The position numbers and the translations under genes were made by a program. The notes beneath the pieces are model-generated. The model did no database searches. It worked only from the letters and a program-made list of their open reading frames with translations, and was not told the origin of the DNA. Below, one piece after another: positions 24,654-34,162 of a stretch of 39,696 nt of DNA (position 1 is its first letter; each line of letters begins with the position of its first letter). This DNA is from Planctomycetota bacterium (GTDB lineage Bacteria > Planctomycetota > JACQVV01), in NCBI GenBank assembly GCA_016209595.1, contig JACQVV010000071.1, forward strand, positions 1-39,696, read 5' to 3'.

Positions 24654-27600
24654 CTAGCGATTCGGCTGGATCGACTCCCAGCGGAGGTAGGTCGGGTTGA
24701 CGTGGGCGCGGACGGTCACGTCGTCGAGGAAGGCGGTCTCGTCGAGGAGGCGGCCCGGGTTGTCGCGGAGCGAGTCCGGGCGGTCACGGAACGTCACGCG
24801 GACGCGCGCCTCCTTGGAGAGATCGAGGGAAGAGAAGCCCTCCTGGATCCCGCCGTCGTCGCGGGCCGCGTTCTTCCAGGCCCCGCCGGCTCCGATCTCG
24901 ACGTCCATGTCCACGATCGGCTTGCCGGAGAGGTCGCGCGGGAGGTAGGACGTCCAGTCGACCCAGCCGCCCTTTCCGGCGGGGGCCCCGAGGCCGGAGA
25001 GGTCGAAGCCGAACTCGGCACGGCTGTCCGTGCCGCTCGGCGTGCCCCGGTAGCGGTCGGCGAAGTCTCCGGGCTGGTCCTTCCTGGAGAGAAGGAGCCG
25101 GTCGAACGTGGCGTCGAGCGCCATCGGCTGCGGCTGCCCGCCGAAGCGGAGCAGCGTGTTCGGGCCGAAGTAGACGCTCTCATCGAGGTTCGTGATCCGG
25201 TTGGAGAAGACGGTGAGCGGTCCCCATTCGCGCCGGATCAGGTTCGTGGTGCTCCGGTCGATGTAGACCCGGATGTCGTTCGACCCGCCGTCCGGATCCC
25301 AGCCGGTCCACTCGATCCGGATGTGGTGCCACTCGCCGGGCCGCCAGATCGACTTCACGTCGCGGAGGAGCTCGATCTGGTTCGCCGCGTAGGGGCTCTC
25401 CAGACCCTTGCTGAACACCTTCTGGTAGCTCTCCAGGAACTTCTGGATGTCGCCGGTATAGCTGTAGTTCGTGTCGGATCGGAACTGGTGCTTCGCCGAC
25501 TCGTTCACGACCCGCGGGTGGTCCTCGTAGGGGAACTCGTGGGTGACGACCTCGTACCCCTCCTTGTAGACGAGGCGATAGATGGGGTCCTGGATCTGGT
25601 GGCTCGTGTCCGGCGGCGGGGGAGGCGGGGGCCGGCAGGCGTCGTACGGCACGCGCACGAGCTCGATCAGCTCGTCGTGGAAGATGTTGAGGTCCTGCGT
25701 CTCGCCACGCTCGACGCCCCGGAGCGCCTTCTTGGCGAACCAGTTGGCGTACGGCACCCAGTAGGGGCCCGACTTGGGGGCGACCTTCCGGATGTAGTCA
25801 TAGGCGTACTCGAAGAGCCGGTCGTAGGCGTCCTCGTGGAGCTCGCCCTTCACGACCCGGCGCTTGACGACCTCCTTCGTGATCGCGCCCGGCGTTCCCT
25901 GGGGGAGCATGTAGTAGGTCCGCGCGAAGTGGAGCATGCCGTCCCGCGTGTACCAGATCGCGGTGTGGATGCCCGGCTTGGTGTCGCCGCTCTTCGCCCA
26001 GCGAGAGAGGTCGTTGTTGGCGAAGAAGAGGTCGCCATCCTGGTCGAAGGCATCGTCGTCGAACTTCACCCAGAACTCGGCGGCGCCCTCGGCGATGTTG
26101 AGGCGATTGGCGGGGCCAAAGGCGACTACGTGAGGCTTGTCGTTCTGCGAGAGGAGTCCGTCATCGAGGCGGTCGCCGCCGTCGAAGACGCTCCCCTCCT
26201 TGGCGGGATCGAGTCCCGGCGGCGCGGGGTTCGGCTTCTCGCCGTCGGGGAGGTAGGCCGCGATCCGGCCCTCGGCGAAGCCGCCCAGATGCACCTGAGG
26301 ACCGCGACGAGTCGTGTCCGCGAGCCGGAGTCCGCCGGTCCGCGTGTCCGCGGCCTGCGTGGGCACGGGCTCCGGATAGCTCGCGAGCCCCTGGATCGAG
26401 CGGGCGGCCCCGAGGAGCTCGGCCTGACTCGTGAGGCGGACCGAGCGCATGAGTTCGATCGTCGCCTGGACCTCGTGGGATGCCAGGACGCGTCCGTCCC
26501 TGTCAAGCACCCGGCCGAGCGAGGTCACGAGGAACCGGCCGGAGGGGGCGACCGAAAGCTCCGTCGTGTGCCGGACGAGCGTCGTCTTGTCCTCGAGCAC
26601 GCGGTAGGTCGTCACACGGTCCGTCTTGAGGACGGTCCCGTTCGCGTCCACGAGATACCGGATCCGCACATCGGGGTTGAGACCCACGAGCCGGGCGTTC
26701 GGATTCGAGGAGGCGAGCACAAGACCGGCGATCTTCGGATCGACAGGTGCTCCGGGTCCGCGAGTGAGCCCCGCGATGAAGCGCTCCAGGTCCTCGAAGC
26801 TCGTGAAGGCCGTGGCCGGGCCGCGGCGGTCGCGTTCCTCGACGATTGCCCGGGCGAGGCCGCGGGCGGAGTCGTCATCCACCTTGCCGCTCGCTCCTTC
26901 GATTCCGGAGAAGACGGCCGTGAGGAGTTCGGCCGGGGCGGTGTTGACGTTGACCGGGGCACGTGGGGCGGGTGTCGTCTCGTGCGCGGCCTTGGGGTCG
27001 TGGCGCGCGAGCGCTCCCCCCCACCACTCGACGGTCGCGGCGTCAAACGCCGCGTCAAGCGTCGCGTACTGCGAGAGGAGCCAGAGATCCGCGCGGGCGG
27101 CGGACTCGTTCGCCGAGGTCACGCCGTAGGCGGTCCACAGGACGCGGCGGACGTCCTCCCATGTGCGGCATCCCACCTCGCTCCACGGCCGGCCGGCCGG
27201 CGTGGGCTGGGCCGCGGCGAGCTTCGTCCCGATCGTCCCGTCGAAGACCGAGAAGAGGCTGCCCTCCCGGAACATCCGGCCGAGGTTGTCGAGGGCGAGC
27301 GTGTTCCCGTTCCCGGATGGGTCGAGCGGCGAGAGCGCGATGAGGCTCCCGCCCTCGTAGATCCGCAGCGCGAAGTGGAGGCCGTCGTCCCGGTAGCGCG
27401 CCTTCTGCTCCCCTGTGGTCGGAAGGAGGCCCGAGTGCGCGTAGCCGTAGGCGACTCCCTCGCGGTACGACGGCGCCGTGGCGAGATCCAGCGGGGTCGT
27501 CCGGCTGTCACGATACGAGAAGGCGTCATGGACCGACACGAGCCGCTGGTCGGCCACGAGGCGCTCCAGGCGGGCAACCGCGCTCGCCACGCCCGCTTCG

Positions 27601-27761
27601 GCGGCGAGCCGCGCCTGCACGGACTCGGTGTGCGTGCGGGCCGCGCTCTTCTCCACGCCCATCAGGCGGGCCATGCCGATCGCGACCGCCGCCAGCACCA
27701 AGAGGACGCCGAGCGAGATGATGAGGGCGCTCGCCTTGTTCGACCGCCGATTCAGGTTCAT
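24654..27761 (-). CDS. GspK/PilX-like pseudopilin fused to a LamG/concanavalin-like region
   Basis: N-terminus NKASALIISLGVLLVLAAVAIGMARLMGVEKSAARTHTESVQARLAAEAGV; GspK-like APVNVNTAPAELLTAVF; later GAAEFWVKFDDDAF..., PGEWHHIRIEWTGWDPDGG (LamG-like). Confidence 0.75.
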   Translation of the reverse strand: MNLNRRSNKASALIISLGVLLVLAAVAIGMARLMGVEKSAARTHTESVQARLAAEAGVASAVARLERLVADQRLVSVHDAFSYRDSRTTPLDLATAPSYREGVAYGYAHSGLLPTTGEQKARYRDDGLHFALRIYEGGSLIALSPLDPSGNGNTLALDNLGRMFREGSLFSVFDGTIGTKLAAAQPTPAGRPWSEVGCRTWEDVRRVLWTAYGVTSANESAARADLWLLSQYATLDAAFDAATVEWWGGALARHDPKAAHETTPAPRAPVNVNTAPAELLTAVFSGIEGASGKVDDDSARGLARAIVEERDRRGPATAFTSFEDLERFIAGLTRGPGAPVDPKIAGLVLASSNPNARLVGLNPDVRIRYLVDANGTVLKTDRVTTYRVLEDKTTLVRHTTELSVAPSGRFLVTSLGRVLDRDGRVLASHEVQATIELMRSVRLTSQAELLGAARSIQGLASYPEPVPTQAADTRTGGLRLADTTRRGPQVHLGGFAEGRIAAYLPDGEKPNPAPPGLDPAKEGSVFDGGDRLDDGLLSQNDKPHVVAFGPANRLNIAEGAAEFWVKFDDDAFDQDGDLFFANNDLSRWAKSGDTKPGIHTAIWYTRDGMLHFARTYYMLPQGTPGAITKEVVKRRVVKGELHEDAYDRLFEYAYDYIRKVAPKSGPYWVPYANWFAKKALRGVERGETQDLNIFHDELIELVRVPYDACRPPPPPPPDTSHQIQDPIYRLVYKEGYEVVTHEFPYEDHPRVVNESAKHQFRSDTNYSYTGDIQKFLESYQKVFSKGLESPYAANQIELLRDVKSIWRPGEWHHIRIEWTGWDPDGGSNDIRVYIDRSTTNLIRREWGPLTVFSNRITNLDESVYFGPNTLLRFGGQPQPMALDATFDRLLLSRKDQPGDFADRYRGTPSGTDSRAEFGFDLSGLGAPAGKGGWVDWTSYLPRDLSGKPIVDMDVEIGAGGAWKNAARDDGGIQEGFSSLDLSKEARVRVTFRDRPDSLRDNPGRLLDETAFLDDVTVRAHVNPTYLRWESIQPNR

Positions 27762-27763
27762 CC

Positions 27764-28924
27764 CTATTCCTCCTCCGCGGGGAATTCGAAATCGCCCCGC
27801 CGTTCATTCCACCAGCGGCTCCATGCGGCCGCGTCCGTTCCCAGGTCGTTCTTCGTGAGGCGGTGGAGCACTTCAGCGAGCCCGTTGCGCCTCTCCTCGG
27901 TCGCTTCCTCGCGGCCGAGCTCCTCGACGAGGAGGTCGACGACCTCCTTCGTCTTCATCTGAATGAGAGCGATTTTCGACGAGAGGTCGAGCTGCCGGTC
28001 GGGATCGCCCACGCGGCCGACGAGCGCGCGCGCCACCTCGACCGAATCCGGGGCGATCCGGGCCATGGCCCCCGCGGCCATCCCCACCAGCACCGCTCGG
28101 GTCTCCGTCCCGTAGATCGCTTGAAGCCGGCCGAGCGCCTTTTCCCGCGCCGCGGGTCCGATCGCCCCGAGCGATTCGATCACAGCCATGAGGACGGCGA
28201 CGTCCTTCGACTCCAGGTCGGCGACCATCCCGTCGGCGGCTTCCCTCGCCCCGAGTCGCCCGAGGGCGTATGTGAGCGCAATCCGCGGTTCCGGTTCGCG
28301 TTCCCGCCGGTAGGCGTCGAGCAGCGTCCGCGTCAGGTCCTCCGGGGCGAGCCGCTCCAGCCCCTCGACCGCCGCCGCGCGGACTCCCGGCGTGGGGTGG
28401 ACGAGGAGCTCCCTCGCCCCGCGGAGCGCCCGCTCGTCGCCGGCGAAGCCGCCGAGCGCCCAGCCCGCGTCCGACCAGAGCTCCGGCTCGTCCGCGCGCA
28501 GGATGTCGAGGAGCGGGATCACCCCCCGCGGGTCTCCGAACTCCGGGAGGCTCCGGGCGACGAGCCCCCGCACGTAGGTCGGCTCCGCGGTGTCGGCGAG
28601 AACAAGAAGAAGCGGATAGACCGACTCCTTCTTCTTGAGCCCGACCAGGAGATAGACCGCCCCGACCTTCTGGCGCGAAGGGGTCGTGACCTTCTCGATG
28701 ATCGCGTGTACCTTCTCCAGGTATCCATCGATCTCCTGAATCCTGGCGAAAGCCTGGACGTCGGTGACCTTCGCCCCGCCCCGCCGGCAGCCCATGTAGA
28801 TCTCCTCGAGGGCCGCGCGCACCGCGGCCGTCCCGGCGTCCTCGGCCGGATCCTGATCCGCCGCTCCGGGCGGCAGCGCCCAGGACGCGAACGCCAGGAT
28901 GAGAATAAGGCGACTCGTTCTCAT
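27764..28924 (-). CDS. Secreted HEAT-repeat protein
   Basis: Signal peptide MRTSRLILILAFASWALPPGAADQ; HEAT repeats; stop lies 2 nt before the GspK-like start; ATGA overlap with the upstream gene. Confidence 0.8.
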   Translation of the reverse strand: MRTSRLILILAFASWALPPGAADQDPAEDAGTAAVRAALEEIYMGCRRGGAKVTDVQAFARIQEIDGYLEKVHAIIEKVTTPSRQKVGAVYLLVGLKKKESVYPLLLVLADTAEPTYVRGLVARSLPEFGDPRGVIPLLDILRADEPELWSDAGWALGGFAGDERALRGARELLVHPTPGVRAAAVEGLERLAPEDLTRTLLDAYRREREPEPRIALTYALGRLGAREAADGMVADLESKDVAVLMAVIESLGAIGPAAREKALGRLQAIYGTETRAVLVGMAAGAMARIAPDSVEVARALVGRVGDPDRQLDLSSKIALIQMKTKEVVDLLVEELGREEATEERRNGLAEVLHRLTKNDLGTDAAAWSRWWNERRGDFEFPAEEE

Positions 28925-29997
28925 TCGATTCGCGCCTCCTCCCAGAACCGCTCGAACTGGACGCGCAGGTCCCGGATCGTTGCCACGAGCGACGGGACCG
29001 AGGAGATGTCGGAGAGCGGGCCTTCCGCGTCCGCCGGGTCGAGCGGGAGGCTCCGGAGCTCCAGGAGGTCCCTCGACCAGGCCCGATGGAGCGCGAGATA
29101 CCGGAGCGTCATGTCGGCTAGTATCGACCTCGCCCGCGGGAAGGCAAGGGCGACCACCTCTCGCGCGTCGAGCTCCTGGAGCTCCTGCCGGCGCGCCTCC
29201 ATCCGCGCGCGCCAGCCGTCGCACCACTCGCGCCACGCGAAGGGGTCGAACTTCCCGCCGCCGCCCACGAGGTACTTCTCGCCCCTCTCGGCCGCCGCCC
29301 ACTCGGCCCGCATCTCCCGGTCGAGATCGTCGATCGCGGCGAGGATCGCTCGATAGCGCTCCTCCCGTTCCCGCGCCTCGCGAGCGCGCCGTGCACCGTC
29401 TCCCACTTCGAGCCAGGTCTCCGCAACCGCCGCCTGGTCCCTGGCGGCCCGGACCTCCGGCGACTGCCGTTCCGGGTCGTAGGTCGACCAGACCCGGTAG
29501 CGGCCGGCGAGAAGCTTCCTCGCGCCGTACGGGCCGAACTGGACCTCGAAGGTCTCTCCCGCGAGCGGCGCGCGGGCGTGGTCAAAGGACTGGCCCGCGA
29601 ACTCGATCGAGAGATCGAGGACCGCTCCGGCCGGGAGAGCGCACCGGGCCGCAACCATGACGCTCGGGCCGTCCGGCGCCTTCTCGTCCGCGAGGACGGC
29701 GAGGGCGACAGATGCTCCCCCCGGCAGGGCTGCCGGCGCCGCGAGCGTGGTCCGGGCATCCTCCGTCCCGGTGCGCGGCTCCTGGCCGTCTCCGGCAAGG
29801 TACCGATCGCGCTGGGCCGGGGTCATCCACTTGTCCCCGACCCGGACGAGGTCCGACTTCCCCGCGGGGCCCGGCTCGGGTGCGGGCGTTGCCTCAACCT
29901 TCGGAGTGGCCTCATCGCGCGCCGCGGGCTCGTCGGAGCCGGCGCCGCACCCGGCAACGAAGGACACGACGCAGAGAAATACAGCGAGACAGCGCAT
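28921..29997 (-). CDS. Lipoprotein, first gene of the pilus-type operon
   Basis: MRCLAVFLCVVSFVAGCGAGSDEP (lipobox VAGC); ATGA overlap with the HEAT gene downstream. Confidence 0.7.
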   Translation of the reverse strand: MRCLAVFLCVVSFVAGCGAGSDEPAARDEATPKVEATPAPEPGPAGKSDLVRVGDKWMTPAQRDRYLAGDGQEPRTGTEDARTTLAAPAALPGGASVALAVLADEKAPDGPSVMVAARCALPAGAVLDLSIEFAGQSFDHARAPLAGETFEVQFGPYGARKLLAGRYRVWSTYDPERQSPEVRAARDQAAVAETWLEVGDGARRAREAREREERYRAILAAIDDLDREMRAEWAAAERGEKYLVGGGGKFDPFAWREWCDGWRARMEARRQELQELDAREVVALAFPRARSILADMTLRYLALHRAWSRDLLELRSLPLDPADAEGPLSDISSVPSLVATIRDLRVQFERFWEEARIE

Positions 29998-30043
29998 GGG
30001 ACCCTTCAAGCCCTGTGGACAGAGAGTTGCGGAGATTCCTATC

Positions 30044-30069
30044 ATCAATTGGCATGCCGAGGATGCCAA
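30044..30069 (-). promoter_or_regulatory. Candidate regulatory site / inverted repeat upstream of the lipoprotein-HEAT-GspK operon
   Basis: TTGGCAT-GCCGAGG-ATGCCAA perfect 7-bp inverted repeat (30049-30069). The overlapping minus-strand CGGCATGCCAATTGAT begins 47 nt from the ATG and resembles the short-Flp array element. Confidence 0.3.
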
Positions 30070-30289
30070 GCGCCACACTATGCTGTATTGCAGTGCTTTA
30101 TGGCGATGCTCTCGGTGGTCTGGGACGCACGCTTCGCTACCAGTTTGTAATGTCGTTCCGAAAGGTAACGGCCATTTTAAGGAATTGAAGCCGATACGCG
30201 CGAGCTTCAGGGCGAGAAACTTGTGAACACATCCTCCTGTCGGGCATCGTGCTACAAGAAGGTAGAGGCAACCGGGACGGCCACAGGAG

Positions 30290-31273
30290 ATGGTACACCT
30301 CTCCACGATCGAGCATGAGGATCTCCTCGCCCGGGATCGCGAGAGAATCCTGGGCGACCGCGTGCCGTTCTCGGTCACGGTGGAGCTCACTCACCGCTGC
30401 AACCTGCGCTGCGTCCACTGCTACTGCCCGCCCTCGGCGCCGGCGCGGGGAGAGCAAGAGGTCGAGGAGCTCGCGCGGCTCTTCGACGAGCTCGCCCACG
30501 CCGGCACCCTTCAGCTCGCGCTCACGGGAGGGGAACCGCTCCTCCGCCCCGACTTCGAGGAGATCTACGTCGCGGCCAAGCGCCGCGGTTTTCTGGTCGT
30601 CGTCTTCACGAACGCCACGCTCGTCACCGAGCGACACCTCGAACTCTGGACCGCGTATCGTCCGGCCCGGGTCGAGGTGACGCTCTACGGGCAGAGCGAG
30701 AGCGTCCACGCCGCCGTGACGCGGGTCCCGGGCGCGGGAGCGCATGTTCGGGAAAACGTCCGCCGGATGGTCGCGCGGGGCATCTCGGTCGAGCTCAAGA
30801 CGGTCGCCCTCACGCTGACCCGGAGGGAGCTGGGCGAAATGCGCGCTTTCGCCGGCGAACTCGGCGTCCCGTTCCGCGTCGACGGCCGCATCCATCCGCG
30901 CCTCGATGGGTCGTTCCGGCCGCTCGCGTACCGCTTGCCACCGGAAGAGGTCGCACCCTCGCAGGCCAACTCCCTCCCGGGCTGCTCCGCGGGTCCGGCG
31001 CCGGCCGCCCCGCGCGCTTCCCGCGCCGGCTCGGTCTTCCTCTGCGGCGCCGGGCTCACCGGCGCGACGATCGACCCGTACGGCCGGCTCCACATCTGCA
31101 CGATTCCGTGAAGACCCGGGATCGACCTCCGCGCCCAGAGCTTCGCCGCCGCGTGGAACGGCGCGCTCAGGCAGCTCCGGGAGACGCTCGTGCAGAGATC
31201 GCCGCATGACGACGGCGCGTGCGTCGAGCGCTGCCCGGCCGTGAGCTGGCTCGAACACGGCGCGATGGAATGA
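30290..31273 (+). pseudogene. Radical SAM protein with SPASM/twitch-like C-terminus, interrupted by in-frame TGA (31109-31111)
   Basis: CNLRCVHC 4Fe-4S motif, ALTGGEPLLRPDF, CGAGLTGATIDPYGRLHIC (Cx12Gx4C), then TGA. The same frame continues RPGIDLRAQSFAAAWNGALRQLRETLVQRSPHDDGACVERCPAVSWLEHGAME* to 31273. Confidence 0.75.
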
Positions 31274-31340
31274 TCCCCGCGTTTCGGCGATACTCGGCTT
31301 CCATCGTGGCTCTTGGTGGCCAGATCCGGGGAGCGAGCAG

Positions 31341-34151
31341 ATGAGATCCACTGTGCGTGGCGACTCTCCATTGGAGGATGCACTCGGACGAGTGGTCCTC
31401 GAGGCCAGGATCTGTGATCCTGCCGAATGGGCACGAGTTCTCGCGGACGCCCGGACCGAGAGGATCGGCCCTTCGGTACTTGCCGTGCGCCGTGGTCTCC
31501 TCGAGAAGGAGGTCGTCCAGATCGTCCAGGCGGTCCGTGGCGAGGATGCCCAGGTTGCCCCCCCGGACGCTCCGCGGATCGGAGGCTTCCAGATCCTCGG
31601 TCGGATTGGCCGGGGTGGGATGGGGACGGTCTACGACGCAGTCCAGCAGGGGCTCGATCGACCGGTCGCCCTGAAGGTCCTGTCGACCAACGCCACCAAG
31701 CGGTTCGCGCGCGAGGTCCAGCTGACGACGGAGATCGATCACGCCAACGTCGTGCCGGTCTACAAGGCGGGCTTCTCGGGCGAGCACTACTACCTTGCGA
31801 TGCGCAAGATCGAGGGCGAGTCGGTCGCTCTTCTGGCCGAGAGGCGCCGCCTCGGTCCCGACCAAGTGGCGAGGATCATTCGCGACGCGGCGCGTGGGCT
31901 TGCCGCGGCGCACGATCGGGGAATCGTGCATCGGGACATCAAACCGGCGAATCTTCTGACGGAGCCCGATGGCGACGGATTGCGGGTACTGGTCGCCGAT
32001 TTCGGTCTTGCCAGACGGTGCGAGGACGCCTCCGTCACTCTTTCAGGCGAGGTCGTCGGGACGGTGCCTTTTCTTCCTCCGGAGCGGATCGAGAATCCAA
32101 CGGCGCCCGCAGCGCCGGCTGGCGATCTGTGGGCTCTCGGAGTGACGCTCTACCTGCTCCTCACGGGGCAGCTCCCCTTCGTGGCCGAGTCGGTCGTCGC
32201 GCTCCTCCACGAGATTGTGACCGCCGATCCAGTCCGACCGAGGAGGCTCGTCCGACGCACGCCGCAAGACCTGGAGGCCGTCGCCCTCAGGCTCCTCGAA
32301 AAGGCGCCGAGGCGACGATATCGGTGCGCCTCCGATCTGGCCGAGGATCTCGACCGGTTCCTCGATGGGCGGCCAGTACTCGCCTCGCGGCCGGGGTTCC
32401 TGCGGCGTAGCTGGCGTACGATCCGGCGCCGGCCGGTCGAGGCCTTCCTCTGGGGGATGGGCGGAATCCTCTTCCTGGCGCTCGCTGGCTGGGCGGTCTC
32501 CTTGCCGATCGCCAAGGCTCGAGAAAACCGGATGGCGCGGGCGAGGATCGAAGCGGAGGGGCGTGCCGCGTTCGAACGGGGGGACCTCCCGAAGGCGATC
32601 GATCTCCTCAAGGACGCCGAGCGGATGGGGGCAGGCGTGACCGCGCTCCTCGAGACGGCCAGGAACAGAGAGCATGCCGACCTCTTGGTCCGCCGAGCTC
32701 GTGAGCTGCTCAAGAGCGCCGCCGGGAGCGAATCCCCGGATTTCGAACAGGCATCTGCGTTCCTGTCGGAGTCCCGGAACCTGGCCGATCCGACGGAGGA
32801 GTGGCAAGCGACGTTCGACTACATCCAGGGTGTCGGGAAGATCGGGATCGACGGCGAGGGCGAGGTCGAGCTCTACTCGGTGGCCGAGAACAACGCCCCC
32901 ACCGCGCTCTTCCGCGCAGCCCTGCCAGCTACGTTCCGGGCCCTGCCGCAAGGTTCGTATCTTCTCGTCCATCGTCCACTCGAGGGGGGGCCGCGACCGA
33001 TCCGGATCCTCCTCCGGCGCGATGCGAGGCGGATCGCCGTCGGTCTCGACCTGGATCTCCGGACCCTGATCGTCCCCCCTCCCGCGAACGAGGAGGACCG
33101 GCCAATCGGTCGAGCCCTGGCGCAGGCCCGGCCTGGCATTCGGCTCTTCTTGTCCCCAGCGAGGTACCGCGAGCCGGTCGAGATCTCCGACCTCCCGGCC
33201 CTCACGCTGGCGGGCAGCCCCGGGACCGCGGGCAGCCCCGGGACGGTCCTGGATTCGTCCGCTCCGAATGCCGTCCGAGTCGTCGACTCGCCAGCGGTCC
33301 TCCTTCGCGATCTCGAGATCGTCAGCAGGGGGGAAGCGGCGGTCAGTGCCGTCAGCCTCGAGAACTCGCCCCGGTCGGCCATCTCCGGGCTCGTTCTGTC
33401 GTCGGCCTGGGAGAATGTCGTGAACAAGGCAGGGGCCCGGTCCGAACCGCCTGTCGGAATCCACCTCCGCAACTCGCCGGGCGTTCTGATCGAGGCGACG
33501 CGGCTCTCGCGGATGCTCACCGGCATCTGGGTCAATCGATCTCCCCGGACGCGAGTCCGACTCTGCGATGTCGAGAGAGTGCTGGGAATTGCCGTCTATG
33601 CCCTCGACAGCGCTGAATGCCTCCTGGAGGGGAATCTCATCTCCGTAGCCGAAGGGGATGGGATTCGCGTCTGGGACTCATCGCCCGTCATCGTCCGGTC
33701 CAATCGAATCCACCAGACCAGGAACCACGGCATCTACATCTCGGATGTGTCCGGTGTGGGTTCGGCCGTCGTCGCGGCCAATGATGTCGCGCAGGCCAGA
33801 GGAATAGGCATCGATTGCGAAGGGGTTCGTCCTGTCCTGACGGACAACATCGTCGTCGTGTCTGGAAAAGCCTACTGGCTGAACGTCCCGCCGGTCGAGG
33901 CCCGCGGAAACGTGCTCTTCGCGAGTACTGGCGGACACGATGGAGAGAAGAGGTGCGTGGTGGATGCGGACCTGGCGCGAGGACTCGATCGCCACGGTGG
34001 AGGGAACATCGTTCGCAACCCGCGGTTTAAGGGGGATCTGGTCAATCGGTCGCCGCAAGTTGCGTCGCGGGCCGACTTCGAGCTGTCCGACCCAAGCATG
34101 TCGGAAGACCGCTCTCCTCTCGAACCCATCCTCGACCTGCTGCCAGATTAG
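31341..34151 (+). CDS. Ser/Thr protein kinase with TM segment and C-terminal parallel beta-helix-like domain (copy 1)
   Basis: ILGRIGRGGMGTVYDA, VALKVL, HRDIKPANLL, DFGLA; TM segment; repeated short beta units (e.g. SPAVLLRDLEIVSRGEAAVSAVSLENSPRSAISGLVL, GIRVWDSSPVIVRSNRIHQTRNHGIYISD). Confidence 0.88.
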   Translation: MRSTVRGDSPLEDALGRVVLEARICDPAEWARVLADARTERIGPSVLAVRRGLLEKEVVQIVQAVRGEDAQVAPPDAPRIGGFQILGRIGRGGMGTVYDAVQQGLDRPVALKVLSTNATKRFAREVQLTTEIDHANVVPVYKAGFSGEHYYLAMRKIEGESVALLAERRRLGPDQVARIIRDAARGLAAAHDRGIVHRDIKPANLLTEPDGDGLRVLVADFGLARRCEDASVTLSGEVVGTVPFLPPERIENPTAPAAPAGDLWALGVTLYLLLTGQLPFVAESVVALLHEIVTADPVRPRRLVRRTPQDLEAVALRLLEKAPRRRYRCASDLAEDLDRFLDGRPVLASRPGFLRRSWRTIRRRPVEAFLWGMGGILFLALAGWAVSLPIAKARENRMARARIEAEGRAAFERGDLPKAIDLLKDAERMGAGVTALLETARNREHADLLVRRARELLKSAAGSESPDFEQASAFLSESRNLADPTEEWQATFDYIQGVGKIGIDGEGEVELYSVAENNAPTALFRAALPATFRALPQGSYLLVHRPLEGGPRPIRILLRRDARRIAVGLDLDLRTLIVPPPANEEDRPIGRALAQARPGIRLFLSPARYREPVEISDLPALTLAGSPGTAGSPGTVLDSSAPNAVRVVDSPAVLLRDLEIVSRGEAAVSAVSLENSPRSAISGLVLSSAWENVVNKAGARSEPPVGIHLRNSPGVLIEATRLSRMLTGIWVNRSPRTRVRLCDVERVLGIAVYALDSAECLLEGNLISVAEGDGIRVWDSSPVIVRSNRIHQTRNHGIYISDVSGVGSAVVAANDVAQARGIGIDCEGVRPVLTDNIVVVSGKAYWLNVPPVEARGNVLFASTGGHDGEKRCVVDADLARGLDRHGGGNIVRNPRFKGDLVNRSPQVASRADFELSDPSMSEDRSPLEPILDLLPD

Positions 34152-34162
34152 CTGCTTTGTCG

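Noticed and set aside
24460-24654. 64-aa minus ORF just after the GspK-like gene
   Set aside because: Contains the long hairpin, no recognisable motif; more likely non-coding.
24363-27962. 1199-aa ORF on the + strand
   Set aside because: Antisense to the GspK-like gene; Arg/Val/Glu-rich low-complexity translation typical of shadow ORFs in high-GC DNA; the minus-strand frame has recognisable domains.
30001-30289. Riboswitch or RiPP precursor in the AT-richer gap before the radical SAM gene
   Set aside because: No match by eye to common riboswitch cores; the small ORF ending at 30226 (MLYCSALWRCSRWSG...) has no leader-peptide features and is probably chance.
31109-31111. Selenocysteine codon in the radical SAM gene
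   Set aside because: No clear bacterial SECIS hairpin with the expected loop directly after the TGA; the position looks like a possible CGA-Arg, so mutation or error is simpler. Kept only as a test in the finding.
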